NCBI RefSeq assembly: GCF_015710975.1
Contig: NZ_CP049783.1
Coordinates: forward strand, 2,043,501-2,107,500
Source: Paenibacillus polymyxa
GTDB taxonomy: Bacteria > Bacillota > Bacilli > Paenibacillales > Paenibacillaceae
Direction of reading: 5' to 3'
Length of the DNA: 64,000 nt
Shown piece after piece: positions 25,111 through 35,445 of this stretch (the first letter of the stretch is position 1; the number at the start of each line of letters is the position of its first letter). Made by a program: the position numbers and the translations under genes. A model generated the notes under the pieces. It made no database searches, had not been told where the DNA came from, and saw nothing but the letters and a program-made list of their open reading frames with translations.

Positions 25111-27663
25111 ATGGAGGATTTTAAAGATCGTTTACATACGATCCGCCAAGAACAGAACAAGCTGCTCAAGGAGTATCAAACATTAATCGCAGATTACGAA
25201 GCTTCAGATATCATTTTGGAAAACGAGGTTCTGCGAAAAAAGTTCGAGGATTATCAGGCTCGCTGCATTCACTTGGAAGAGCGGGTACGACATATTGAGC
25301 AGGAAAATGGAAAGCTGCGTACTGCACTGACGGAGCAGATGTTGAGCGAAAAGGCGAATATGATTCGCATTTCGCGGGAAAAGCTGGAGACCTATTTTGC
25401 TTCCAGAACCGCAGAAGGGGAAAACCGGCTGACATCCATTGAATATGGGGCTAAAAACCGGGTGGACCAGCTTATTCAGCAAACCACTCATGAGCTTAAA
25501 GAGGATCAGGACGAGATCGTCGCTAGACTGAGACTGTTCTCGGAGGAGATTCGTGACCGGATCATGGAGCAACGCAGGCGGTTTCAGGAGGCAGAGCGCA
25601 AATTGCTTCATCAGACGGGAAATGAGCTTCATCAGCTCGGGGAAGAAGAGATCAGCGAAGAAACGATGCAGAAGCGCATGAAGCAGAATCAGTTTGAAAT
25701 GATGCTGGGATTGAACTGGATTAACAAGCTGGGGATTTTGCTCATTATCTTGGGTGTGGGAGCCGCTTTTAAATACTCATACTCAAACTGGTTTACAGGG
25801 AATATGAAGGGCGTTGCGTTCTTTTTGCTAGGAGCGCTGATGCTGGGCGGCGGCGAGTGGTTGTATCGCAAGCAGAAGCAGACCTTTGCGCTCGGTATCT
25901 TGGGCGGCGGTATTTCTGTACTGTACGGGTCCATTTTTTATAGCTACTTTTTGCTAGAAATCATAGGAATGTATACAGGTATAGGCTTGTCCGTTCTAGT
26001 TACGGTGACCGCTGTGCTGTTGTCCTTAAGATATGAATCTCGAACGATATGTTCCTTCGGTTTAGTAGGGGGATATCTTCCGTTGTTCTCCTATATGGCA
26101 GCAAACGGGCTGGAAGGAAACGCCGTGTATATCGCGATGGGCTATCTATTCTTGCTGAACCTGCTGATCCTGCTTGTATCCTTCCGCAAACGGTGGGTCA
26201 TCGTGCAATATATCAGCTTTCTGCTCAATACCCCATTAATGGTTGTACTCGCGTGGTTATCAGAAAGCAATATAGCCAGCATGCTATATGCAATCATTAC
26301 ATTTGCGATGTATCTCGGGATGACACTGTGGGTGCCGTTCCGACTCAAAACAAAACTATCATGGCTGGATTTCTCCTTGTTGGCTCTGAATACAGTTGTG
26401 AGCTGTTCCGTTCTGTATTCTCTGTTCGGCGATGCAGGTCTGGATGATTACAAAGGATTACTGGCACTCGTCTTTTGCTTGGTGTATGGGGGCTTGGGCC
26501 AATGGGTTCGGCGATATATTCCAGAGGAGAAACAAACCAAAATACTGTTTTATACGACATCATTGACCTTTGCCATTCTCATGATTCCGTTCCAGTTTGG
26601 AGTCAGATGGTTGTCCATGGGCTGGTTAATCGAGGCTGTGCTTCTTACATTGTATGGACATCGCTATCGCTTGAAAGAATTGGAGCGTGCAGGATGGGGC
26701 ATTCTAGGATTGTGTCTGGGCGCATTCTTTTTCATTGATTTCCCTATATATCTGTTGTCAGGCTTTGAGACAGATTATTTTGGGCTCAAATATACGCTCA
26801 TTACACTGGGAATGTTGATCGTTACTGTCTTCTATGCGATTGAATATAGTCGTCCGAATGCTTTCAAAAACAATCGTTTGTACGAAATGCATATCATGCA
26901 AGGATTTAAGTATGTAGCTTTGGTGAACGTGTACCTCTATCTTTTGTACGAAGCTGGGCATTGGTATAACATCGTCGTATCCGATGAGTTTGCACATTAC
27001 ACCTTGTACAAGGTATTGTTGTTCACCTGCGTATCCCTGGTGTTAGCTTATTTCCTGCCTAAAGTGAAGCTGTTGTACGATCGGGTGATTAAATATTATA
27101 GCTTGGCATTGTACGTCATAGGCTACGCGCTGGCATTGGTGGTAACCGTAGCGATTCCAACCTTGCATGAGGATTATGCGCAGAATACGGCTGCTGATTA
27201 TGTGGCGTTAATTGTACTGGCAGCCTTTAATGTACTGGTATTCTTCAGCAGCAAGGACTTCCTAAACGCACTGATGACGCGACATTATAGAAGTAATGAG
27301 CTATATCCGGTCATTATGGGTGTATATTTGTTGGGCATCATTACCGCCTTTCTCGGAGTTCAGTTCCACCTGGGAGACGCAGGTCTTGTGTTCAGTCTGG
27401 TGTATCTCCTGTTGGCTATTTTGTATATTGTATACGGCTTCCTCAAGCGAGTGGTCTACATCCGCCGATTTGGGTTGGGCTTGACTCTGCTAGCTACAGG
27501 TAAGCTGCTATTGTACGATCTACACCTATTAACGTCGGGAAGTACGATTGTAGCCTATTTCTCCTTTGGGGTTGTATTGCTGGCCATTTCGTATATTTAT
27601 CAAAAAGTATCCAATCGTATGGGAGAGACCTTTATAAAGAAGGATACTGAAGAAAAAATGTAG
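25111..27663 (+). CDS. DUF2339-type polytopic membrane protein
   Basis: This 850-residue protein has a soluble N-terminal part of about 200 residues rich in coiled-coil heptads (Glu/Lys/Arg/Gln), followed by about 20 or more hydrophobic helices to the end. GLNWINKLGILLIILGVG near residue 205-220 is the hallmark start of the DUF2339 membrane region. The ATG at 25111 follows GGAGGGG closely, and an in-frame ATG at 25099 is also possible. Function in this family is unknown. A short charged tail ends the protein. It appears monocistronic. Confidence 0.8.
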   Translation: MEDFKDRLHTIRQEQNKLLKEYQTLIADYEASDIILENEVLRKKFEDYQARCIHLEERVRHIEQENGKLRTALTEQMLSEKANMIRISREKLETYFASRTAEGENRLTSIEYGAKNRVDQLIQQTTHELKEDQDEIVARLRLFSEEIRDRIMEQRRRFQEAERKLLHQTGNELHQLGEEEISEETMQKRMKQNQFEMMLGLNWINKLGILLIILGVGAAFKYSYSNWFTGNMKGVAFFLLGALMLGGGEWLYRKQKQTFALGILGGGISVLYGSIFYSYFLLEIIGMYTGIGLSVLVTVTAVLLSLRYESRTICSFGLVGGYLPLFSYMAANGLEGNAVYIAMGYLFLLNLLILLVSFRKRWVIVQYISFLLNTPLMVVLAWLSESNIASMLYAIITFAMYLGMTLWVPFRLKTKLSWLDFSLLALNTVVSCSVLYSLFGDAGLDDYKGLLALVFCLVYGGLGQWVRRYIPEEKQTKILFYTTSLTFAILMIPFQFGVRWLSMGWLIEAVLLTLYGHRYRLKELERAGWGILGLCLGAFFFIDFPIYLLSGFETDYFGLKYTLITLGMLIVTVFYAIEYSRPNAFKNNRLYEMHIMQGFKYVALVNVYLYLLYEAGHWYNIVVSDEFAHYTLYKVLLFTCVSLVLAYFLPKVKLLYDRVIKYYSLALYVIGYALALVVTVAIPTLHEDYAQNTAADYVALIVLAAFNVLVFFSSKDFLNALMTRHYRSNELYPVIMGVYLLGIITAFLGVQFHLGDAGLVFSLVYLLLAILYIVYGFLKRVVYIRRFGLGLTLLATGKLLLYDLHLLTSGSTIVAYFSFGVVLLAISYIYQKVSNRMGETFIKKDTEEKM

Positions 27664-27825
27664 TTTTTTGTTGTATTGTGTAGATCCCGAACATTATGAA
27701 AATAAATCCGGAAATAGTGAAAAATTATGCATGACCTCGCATCCTACTTACGCTATAATGAGAAAAAATTATTTATGTACGCATGCTCAAGTTTATGCGT
27801 AAGTAGAGAGAATGAGGGGGATACC

Positions 27826-29175
27826 ATGAATTTGGGCAAGGGGCAGAATAACCTGTCTGATAAGAATGAACGCTTCTCGTCGGCTGGATTCATTTTGGCA
27901 GCGATCGGGAGTGCGGCAGGACTAGGCAACATCTGGAAATTTCCGTATATTACCGGACAATATGGCGGAGCTGCATTTTTCTTGTTGTTTATTGTCTGCT
28001 TGTTGCTTGTTGGTTTGCCTGTGCTTTTAGCAGAGCTTGCGCTTGGTCGTGCAGGTCGAGGAAGTGCTGCCTCTGCAATGGTGAAAGTAGGCGGACATCC
28101 AATTTGGGGCAAGATGAGCATTATGTTTGTTATCGTGCCGTTTGTTATTTTGTCGTTCTATGCCATTGTAGGAGGATGGACACTGCATTATGCCGTAGAG
28201 GCATTTAGCGGAAGTCTGTTTTCGAATAATGATTTTGCTGGTCAGTTTGCTTCATTTTCCTCCGGCTATGCACCGTTGGTATGGTTGTTAATTGTTTTTG
28301 CATTTACAGCAGTCGTGGTTACCCTTGGGGTATCGAACGGAATTGAAAAGTTCAATAAAATTTTGATTCCTGCTAAGGTCATCCTGTTGCTCGTGCTGAT
28401 GATTAACGCTCTCATGCTGCCAGGTTCTGGTGCGGGTGTATCCTTCTTTTTGAATCCTGACTTTTCTAAGTTAAGTATAGAATCTGCATTGGTTGCTTTG
28501 GGACATGCCTTCTTCTCCCTCTCACTGGGGATGGGGATCATGGTCACATATGGTGCTTATGTAGATCGTCGACAATCGCTGGGGGGAGCTATGCTGGCAG
28601 TGGGTGGCGGGGATTTAATCTATGCGTTTATCGCAGGTATGATCATTTTCCCTACAACCTTCTCCTTTGGTATTAACCCTGCCCAAGGACCGTCTTTGGT
28701 CTTTATTGCTTTACCGGCTGCATTCTCTGCCATGCCTTTCGGAGCTTTCTTCGGCGGTTTGTTCTTCGTATTGCTGGCGGTTGCAGCATTAGGCTCTATG
28801 GTATCCCTGCTGGAGGTACCCGTAGCTTATGTTATGGAGCGGTTCCGTTGGGGCCGGGTACGCTCGGTTGTCATCGTATCGATCCTGTGTCTGTTGCTGG
28901 GTGTCCCTTCTGCATTGTCGATGGGGTTGGTTCCAGAGTTAAAGGTGGGCGACAAATCTTTCTTTGACTTTGTTGACTTCACAGCGTCCAACATCTTCTT
29001 GCCATTGGGCGGCTTACTGATAGTTATATTCACAGGGTACTACTGGAAAACTGCTGGCGAGCATGCCAATCTCAAGCCTTTCTGGTTCCGTGTATGGTTG
29101 TTCGGCCTTCGGTATGTTGCACCGATCCTGATGTTGTTGGTCTTCCTTCATACTTCAGGGATCATCAAATTTTAA
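27826..29175 (+). CDS. Sodium-dependent neurotransmitter-symporter-family (SNF) transporter
   Basis: This 449-residue membrane protein of the LeuT fold moves amino acids or related amines with sodium. The first helix carries AAIGSAAGLGNIWKFPY (residues 20-36), the sodium and substrate binding signature, and GGAAFFLLF follows. About eleven to twelve helices are visible, as usual in bacterial members. The ATG at 27826 follows GAGGGGG and yields a proper short cytoplasmic start. The upstream in-frame ATG at 27727 would add an unlikely extension. The substrate cannot be read from the sequence. Confidence 0.9.
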   Translation: MNLGKGQNNLSDKNERFSSAGFILAAIGSAAGLGNIWKFPYITGQYGGAAFFLLFIVCLLLVGLPVLLAELALGRAGRGSAASAMVKVGGHPIWGKMSIMFVIVPFVILSFYAIVGGWTLHYAVEAFSGSLFSNNDFAGQFASFSSGYAPLVWLLIVFAFTAVVVTLGVSNGIEKFNKILIPAKVILLLVLMINALMLPGSGAGVSFFLNPDFSKLSIESALVALGHAFFSLSLGMGIMVTYGAYVDRRQSLGGAMLAVGGGDLIYAFIAGMIIFPTTFSFGINPAQGPSLVFIALPAAFSAMPFGAFFGGLFFVLLAVAALGSMVSLLEVPVAYVMERFRWGRVRSVVIVSILCLLLGVPSALSMGLVPELKVGDKSFFDFVDFTASNIFLPLGGLLIVIFTGYYWKTAGEHANLKPFWFRVWLFGLRYVAPILMLLVFLHTSGIIKF

Positions 29176-29187
29176 TAGACACGAATT

Positions 29188-29231
29188 AAAAAAAAGGTAT
29201 TTTCTTCCTAAGGTAAGAGATACCTTTTTTT
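29188..29231 (+). terminator. Terminator after the SNF transporter
   Basis: AAAAAAAAGGTAT and ATACCTTTTTTT form a stem extended by TTCTT/AAGA with small mismatches around a CCTAAGGT loop. Confidence 0.85.
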
Positions 29232-29449
29232 GTATATCTATCAGTGGTTACCTAACTGTGGAAAGGAATGATATAATAAAAACATTGTCATTAATTTTAA
29301 CTTCAATGAAATCATTACGATTATGAAGTTTTATATAATGAATGAAAAGGCTACAGGGCATCGCACAGACGATGTGCAGGAGAGGGAAAGGGCAGAAGAG
29401 CATTGAAACAGACAGAGAGTTCGAATTTGCAAGAAGGACGGCGGCTGAA

Positions 29450-31396
29450 ATGAAGTCTAATCGGTTGTCGCCACAACGTCGTTATATGCCAGGTTTGGAT
29501 GGATTAAGAGCACTGGCGGTCATCGCAGTCATTGTGTATCATTTGAATCCGGATTGGTTACCGGGTGGTTTGTTGGGTGTAGGCGTTTTTTTTACTTTGT
29601 CGGGGTATTTGATTACAGATATTCTAGTCAGTCAGTGGGATACATATCATAGTTTTAAAATGAAAGATTTCTGGGTGCGTCGTGCCAGAAGATTGCTGCC
29701 TGCCATGCTGACGGTGGTGGCTGTCATTGTCCTGTGCTCGTTGCTCTTCGATCCGTCACGGCTTACGGCCTTGCGCGGAGATGTACCTGCCGCATTGGTG
29801 TATATGAGCAATTGGTGGTTTATTTTCCATCAGGTTTCGTATTTTGAAAGTTTCGGTCCTCCTTCTCCGCTTGGGCATCTGTGGTCGCTGGCGGTGGAGG
29901 AACAGTTTTATATCCTGTGGCCTTTACTACTGGCGCTTGGGCTGAAGTACATGCCCAAGCGTATTGTACTGGCCGGATGGGTGATTTGTCTGGCGTTAAT
30001 ATCCGCGCTCCTGATGGCCGTGATTTACGTACCGGGAAGCGATCCGAGCCGGGTATATTATGGCACGGACACACGCGGCTTCGCTCTACTGATTGGTGCG
30101 GCGCTGGCCTTGGTATGGCCAAGCGGCAAGCTGAAAGAGCATGCTTCGGCGAAGGCGCGCTTGCTTCTAGATGGCGTCGGTGCAATCAGCTTGCTGCTGC
30201 TATGCCACTGGGCGTGGGCCTCGAATGAATATGACCCAGCTCTGTACCGCGGCGGCTTGCTGGGGATTGCGGTGGTCACTGCTATTGTGGTTGCAGCATT
30301 GGCACACCCGGTGAGCCATCTCGGTCGCCTGCTTGGACGCAAGCCGCTGCGCTGGATCGGCGCCCGTTCCTACGGACTGTATCTATGGCATTTTCCAGTT
30401 ATCACGCTAACGACACCTCAGGTGGATACCGATGGTGTGCATGTGATGCGTATCGTTATACAATTGCTGGCTACCATACTGCTGGCGTCTCTCTCGTTTA
30501 AATATATCGAGGAACCGATTCGGCATGATGGATTCCGGCACTGGATTGCAGGAATTCGTTCAGCGGTTCGTCGGCAGATGCGGTGGAGATGGATCTCTAC
30601 AACCGCAACAGCAATGCTTTGTATAGGTATTGGTGTGGGTACCGTTCACCTGTACGTGGTATCTCCTGACGCAACGTTGCAGGCAGCATCTAGTGATGAG
30701 CAGCCAATTGCCAAGGCAAAGGCGATGCCGCCGCTTCATGGAACGGTGTCCGTAGCTTCCAAGGAGCCTACAGCCACCAAGCCGCAAGGAGTCAAGGACA
30801 GCAAGGCTTCGTCCCAAGCCCAGACGCCTAAAAATACGGCAGTCAAGGCTGGTACTACGGATGGCGTTACGACACAGATGGAACCTTCGACCACATCCCA
30901 ACAAGCTAAGCCTATGACAGGCGATGGCTCTAGTGTGACTGCCATTGGAGACTCTGTCATGCTCGATGTACAGTCGTACATTCAGGAATCCTTCCCAGGG
31001 GCTGTTGTGGATGGACGGATCGGCCGCCAAATGGCGGAAGCGCCTGCCGTACTGGAGCAACTGAGACAGAACGGACAGCTGGGCAAGACGGTTATTATTG
31101 AGCTGGGTACGAACGGCGCTTTTACCAAGGACCAGCTATCCAATCTGCTCGCCAGTCTGAAGGATACAAAGCATATTATACTTGTGAATACCCGTGTACC
31201 TCGGCCTTGGGAGAGCATTGTGAACAAGCATCTTGCTGAAGCTGCATCCCAAGACCCACGAATTACAATGATTGACTGGTATGCAGCAAGCTCCGGTAAA
31301 AACTCATATTTTGAGCATGATGGAGTACATTTAAAACCTAAAGGCGCTAAAGCCTATGCGTCTTTACTGGCTCAGGCCCTAACGAAGCAATCTTAA
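29450..31396 (+). CDS. OatA-like acyltransferase with C-terminal SGNH domain
   Basis: This 648-residue membrane enzyme probably O-acetylates peptidoglycan or a secondary wall polymer. The N-terminal acyltransferase-3 domain (about 15-390) has ten or so helices and starts MPGLDGLRALAVIAVIVYHL with the conserved His. A Thr/Lys/Ser-rich linker (about 430-520) precedes the extracellular SGNH hydrolase-fold domain with GDSVMLD (Ser), GTNGAF (Asn block) and DGVHLKPKGA (Asp/His). The start is uncertain: ATG 29450 gives a family-like N-terminus but only a weak AAGGA. An in-frame ATG at 29342 exists without a ribosome site. Ribosome-like AGGAGAGGG at 29378 lies between. Confidence 0.85.
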   Translation: MKSNRLSPQRRYMPGLDGLRALAVIAVIVYHLNPDWLPGGLLGVGVFFTLSGYLITDILVSQWDTYHSFKMKDFWVRRARRLLPAMLTVVAVIVLCSLLFDPSRLTALRGDVPAALVYMSNWWFIFHQVSYFESFGPPSPLGHLWSLAVEEQFYILWPLLLALGLKYMPKRIVLAGWVICLALISALLMAVIYVPGSDPSRVYYGTDTRGFALLIGAALALVWPSGKLKEHASAKARLLLDGVGAISLLLLCHWAWASNEYDPALYRGGLLGIAVVTAIVVAALAHPVSHLGRLLGRKPLRWIGARSYGLYLWHFPVITLTTPQVDTDGVHVMRIVIQLLATILLASLSFKYIEEPIRHDGFRHWIAGIRSAVRRQMRWRWISTTATAMLCIGIGVGTVHLYVVSPDATLQAASSDEQPIAKAKAMPPLHGTVSVASKEPTATKPQGVKDSKASSQAQTPKNTAVKAGTTDGVTTQMEPSTTSQQAKPMTGDGSSVTAIGDSVMLDVQSYIQESFPGAVVDGRIGRQMAEAPAVLEQLRQNGQLGKTVIIELGTNGAFTKDQLSNLLASLKDTKHIILVNTRVPRPWESIVNKHLAEAASQDPRITMIDWYAASSGKNSYFEHDGVHLKPKGAKAYASLLAQALTKQS

Positions 31397-31441
31397 TGAA
31401 CAGAACCGCAATGATATTCATAAATTATGCAAATGCAAGAT

Positions 31442-31578
31442 AAGAAACCACCGGGAGTAGGTTGTCCGTCCCCTGGTTGAAGTGCAACCTTAAACTTTCA
31501 TCGGCCAAACCTCCCGGTTTTCCAATGTTCGTTGTAAGGTGCGCTTTCACCCTGCTCCGGTGGTTTTTCTTATTTTAG
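31442..31578 (+). promoter_or_regulatory. Structured leader or attenuator before the deacetylase gene
   Basis: Two mutually exclusive helices share the segment at 31448-31457. CCACCGG (31448-31454) can pair with CCGGTGG (31557-31563), which is followed by T5 and a T-rich stretch. Alternatively ACCGGGAG (31450-31457) can pair with CTCCCGGT (31511-31518), enclosing AGGTTG/CAACCT (31459-31490). Competing pairings upstream of a terminator-like T tract are typical of riboswitches or attenuators. I do not recognise a known class. A plain large-loop terminator of the upstream gene is the alternative. Confidence 0.45.
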
Positions 31579-31597
31579 GGTGGAGGTACATAATCTA

Positions 31598-32553
31598 ATG
31601 GAAAAGGGTTATTCACATAGTAGAACAAGAGAGCACCGCTTGAAGAGGAACAAAAGAAGGCTGATGCTGATTGCTATTGTATTATTTGTGGCAGGCTGCA
31701 TTACTTTTATTGCGATAAAGGTCTCAGATAGCAAACCACATGCGCCGACTCAGGAGCTTGCTAAAAAAACAGATTCTGTATCCAAGGACTCATCCAAAGT
31801 TAAAGCCAGCGCAGGGGCAAACGATAAAGCAGCCTCTCCAAAAAATGATCCCGGTGTAGAAGACGGTGCCTTTGTTGAAAAATATTTAAATCAGCAAATG
31901 CTAGGAAAGATGCCCGATGGAGCCGATGGTAAGAAAGTGGCCTACTTATCCTTTGATGACGGTCCATCCGTGACGGTCACCCCCCAAATATTAGACATTC
32001 TGAAAAAGCAGAAGGTCAAGGCCACCTTTTTTATTGTAGGTAAAGAAGCCAATGAGAATGAGCATACCCGGAACCTTATCAAAAGAATTGTCAAAGAGGG
32101 TCACGCGATAGGAAACCATACGTACTCACATAACTATAAGTATTTATATCCGAACAGACGAGTAAATACGGATCATGTTATGCAGGAGATCGAGAAGAAC
32201 AATCAGGTTTTAAAAAGCATTCTGGGACCAGAATTCTCCACCAGAATGATCCGATTCCCCGGGGGCACATGACATGGAACAGAAGAGATCCACAAGGAAT
32301 GGCTGCTCTGGATAAGGTTTTACTTCAAAAGGATTACCATCAGGTGGACTGGAATGTATTAACGAAGGATGCAGAGGGAAGATCCAAGAAAGCACCCGCA
32401 CTAATTAATCAGTTTATGAGGTCAGTCAAAGGCCGAGAAAAAGCGATCATACTCATGCATGACACTTATGGTAAAGAAGAAACAGCCAAAGCATTGCCGC
32501 AAATTATAGAATATCTGAAGAAACAGGGATATGAATTTAAGGTTATGAAGTAA
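31598..32553 (+). pseudogene. Polysaccharide deacetylase, frameshifted by one base
   Basis: Two overlapping frames together form one NodB-type deacetylase of about 318 residues. The first (31598-32272) has an N-terminal membrane anchor (LMLIAIVLFVAGCITFIA), a Ser/Lys-rich linker, YLSFDDGPS with the metal Asp pair, and GNHTYSHN with the metal His residues. It breaks at RFPGG followed by TGA at 32270-32272. The second frame resumes at once with MTWNRRDPQGMAAL and ends with the catalytic LMHDTYG. One base lost from the CCCCGGGGG run explains it, since a sixth G would read PGGHMTW. It may be true decay, a phase-variable tract or a sequencing error. Substrates would be peptidoglycan or chitin oligomers. 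Confidence 0.8.
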
Positions 32554-32566
32554 GATATATATGAGA

Positions 32567-32596
32567 AAAGGACGGGGCTCATCGCCACCGTCCTTT
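32567..32596. terminator. Terminator between convergent genes
   Basis: AAAGGACGG and CCGTCCTTT form a perfect 9-bp stem around a 12-base loop, separating the deacetylase from the GH105 gene. Confidence 0.8.
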
Positions 32597-32627
32597 GTGC
32601 TATTTAAAAGTACATAGTCCGCATCAT

Positions 32628-33755
32628 TTAGATGCGCTCTGCTTCACCCATCGCCTGAATGAAAGCTCCGATACCTTTGGGATCGTTAGTTATAATCGGC
32701 TCGCTGATATAGTAAGCGAAGGTACCATCCCGGCGATCTTTACCACCTAGACCGCTTACTTGTACTGTTTTGTTCAGATTCACAAGTCCTTCTTCAGTAA
32801 TCGTAATAAATTCATCAATAATACCTTTACGGATGATTTCTGCTTCTTGGCGATAATGCTCTGGCAGATAACCTTTGCGAACACCTTTGGCCATAGCGTA
32901 TAGAATCATGCAGGAAGCAGATGCTTCCAGATAGTTGCCTTTCACATGGCCCAGGTTGAGCACCTGATAAAAGACGCCGCTTTCTTTATCACGCACTTTC
33001 AGCAAGGCTTCCAGTGTTTCTCTCAGCATATCAATCAAGACGGGACGATCTGCATGATCTTCTGGAATGTAGTCCAGCACGTCGACGAGTGCCATGACAA
33101 ACCAGCCCATTGAGCGGCCCCAGAAATTTTTGGAACAGCCGGTTTCCGGGTTGCACCAATGCTGTTCCCGCTTCTCATCCCAAGCGTGATAGAGCAGACC
33201 CGTTTCAGGATCACGCGTATGCTTGTAGCATAGCTTGAATTGCAGGGTCACATCGTCAAACTCTGACGGATCTCCGAATTCGCGAATAAACTCAGCATAG
33301 AACGGGGCACCCATGTACAAGCCGTCAAGCCAAATTTGATACGGATAAATTTGCTTATGCCAGAATGCGCCCTCGCTTGTGCGTGGATGTTTTTCCAGCT
33401 GACTGCGTAATTGGAAGGCTGCCTTTTTATAGCGTTCATCGCCTGTGGCACGATACAGAGTGAAGAGCAGCTTGCCGTTATTCACATGGTCAATGTTATA
33501 CTCATCTACTTTATAGCGCTGAATCACACCATTTTCATCAACAAAGTGATCCATATGTTTTTTTATATATTCCATATACTTGGGATCGCCTGTCAATTCG
33601 CCAACCCATTCCAAACCTCTGTAAATCACGCCATGGTCATATTCCCATTTTTCATAAAATTCCGGACTCCGTTTAATCACGGAATCGCTCATACGTACAG
33701 CCCAGGAATCTGTTTTTGTAGGATTTGTTGTTGGTTGCGATGTTGAATTTGCCAT
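32628..33755 (-). CDS. Unsaturated rhamnogalacturonyl hydrolase (GH105/GH88 family)
   Basis: This 375-residue cytoplasmic enzyme removes the unsaturated galacturonic residue from pectin lyase products by hydration. It resembles B. subtilis YteR/YesR: alpha-barrel text such as YDHGVIYRGLEWVGELTGD near residue 40, the Asp-rich HVNNGKLLFTLY, YQIWLDGLYMGAPFYAEF near 140-160 with the catalytic Asp, and FWGRSMGWFVMALVD near 215. There is no signal peptide. It lies 47 bases after the GPH transporter gene on the same strand and is co-transcribed with it, giving an uptake-plus-degradation pair for pectin oligomers. Confidence 0.88.
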   Translation of the reverse strand: MANSTSQPTTNPTKTDSWAVRMSDSVIKRSPEFYEKWEYDHGVIYRGLEWVGELTGDPKYMEYIKKHMDHFVDENGVIQRYKVDEYNIDHVNNGKLLFTLYRATGDERYKKAAFQLRSQLEKHPRTSEGAFWHKQIYPYQIWLDGLYMGAPFYAEFIREFGDPSEFDDVTLQFKLCYKHTRDPETGLLYHAWDEKREQHWCNPETGCSKNFWGRSMGWFVMALVDVLDYIPEDHADRPVLIDMLRETLEALLKVRDKESGVFYQVLNLGHVKGNYLEASASCMILYAMAKGVRKGYLPEHYRQEAEIIRKGIIDEFITITEEGLVNLNKTVQVSGLGGKDRRDGTFAYYISEPIITNDPKGIGAFIQAMGEAERI

Positions 33756-33802
33756 GATACAGTCACCTCTTCAGTAAAGTTTAATCTGTAATGTTATTGT
33801 TG

Positions 33803-35334
33803 TTACATAGACGGAGTGTGTGTCTTAGGATCAACGGGTTTGTTCTTAAAGCCCACATTATTGTTGCCCCAGCACCGATCGTAGCTGAAGCCTGTTAGTT
33901 GTTCGAACACTTTTCGAGCTTCTGGCTTGGCTGATTTCATGGAGCCACCGTTTTTGAGGCGGTCAATCTCGGCGATTAGCTTCTTGTGGCTGTCAATATC
34001 CAGCTTCATTACGACAGAAGCAATCATCCCGATGATTGCGAGAACAATAGTACCCACCACGAGTACATAGAAGATAGCGTGCTGAGCAGAGACTGGCTGA
34101 CTCTCAGCTCCGGATACAAAGCCAAAGTGCTGTAACACCCAGCCGAGAATGAAAACGACAACAGCCCGCACCATTTTTCCGGCAAAAGTCATCATACCCG
34201 CATAAATACCTTCCCGGCGACGACCAGTCAACGCTTCATCCACATCGGCAAGGAACGTGTATTGATTCCAAGGAATGTAGTAGACGCCACCCGTACCAAG
34301 CCCCATGAACAGTGTGATGACATATAGCCACATCATCGTATTAGAGGCTCCTGTGAGATAGAGCAGACCATAACCTGCTACGCTAAAGCAAACGACGACG
34401 AGTGCGGCGATGAAAGGCATACGAAACCCTTTACGCACACAGAATTGGATGAAGAAATAGGTAGAAATCAGTTGAATGACAGAGTTGAAGCTGTTGAGAT
34501 TGGATACCATTTCAGAGCTTTGGAACAAGGAGAAAACAATAAAGTACGTAAAAGCTGAAGTAAACAGCCACTCAGCTGAAAAGCCACCCAGGTACATCCC
34601 GAGATGGTGACGGAACGTCTTAACCCGAAATGTTGAGGAAATGTCGACAAACAACTTTCTCATGGAATCTATAAAAGAAAGCGGAGCTTCACCTTCCAGT
34701 TCCTTTTGTAGTTCCTCACTTGGACGCTCCCAGGAGTTTTTGTACAAGAATGCCATGGCAATCAGCAGAATTGCTGCAAAAACGAGACCGGTATACAAGA
34801 AAGGCAGCGGAGAGTCTTTGCCATAAGCAGCAATAAAGCGACCAGGGATAAAAGCGGCGGCAAAATTGGCGATTTTACCAAACATGGCCTTCCATCCGGT
34901 CAATCTGGAGCGTGCGCCAAAGTCCCGGGTCATCTCGGACGCTAGTGCTTCATACGGTACCATGACAGAGGTGTACACCAGTTCAAACAGCACGTACGTA
35001 CTCAAGTAATACCAGAAGCCCAACCCATCTATCCAAAGCATCGGATACACGAGCATCAGCGGAATACCCATCATGATGAAAAAACGGCGTCTGCCGAATT
35101 TACGACCTAAGCGGGTTCGGTGAAAGTTGTCGCTGATAAAGCCCATGATCGGATTGCTGACCGCATCTATGATGCTGGCAACAGAGAAAATGGCTGCGGC
35201 CTGAACAGGAGACAGTCCGCAAAAGGTTGTATAAAAGTACATTAACCATGCACCACTAATAGCAAGTGCACCACTTCCCAGCATTTACCGCTTCCATAGG
35301 CAAGTGTATGTTTCAGTGTGATTTTTCGTTCCAT
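33803..35334 (-). pseudogene. GPH-family sugar transporter with frameshifted N-terminus
   Basis: The main frame (from 35284) encodes 493 residues of a glycoside-pentoside-hexuronide cation symporter with about 12 helices, but it lacks its first segment. A start with a good site exists at 35334 (AGGTG nine bases upstream) and reads MERKITLKHTLAYGSG, the normal GPH beginning. That frame then runs out of register, with 50 bases between the two ATG codons instead of a multiple of three. One base missing in GGTAAATG (35284-35291) would restore YGSGxMLGSGALAISG. The gene may be inactive, may use the internal ATG, or the base may be a sequencing error. The GH105 partner suggests that it imports pectin-derived disaccharides. 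Confidence 0.75.
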
Positions 35335-35445
35335 GATCTGTTCACCTCATATTTTGTCTGGTTATGAGGACAATCACCGGTCGCTATATTATGCAGATTT
35401 GTCTAGGTTGGTAGATGGGCCAGGCGTCCTGATTAGGTGGGGCTT

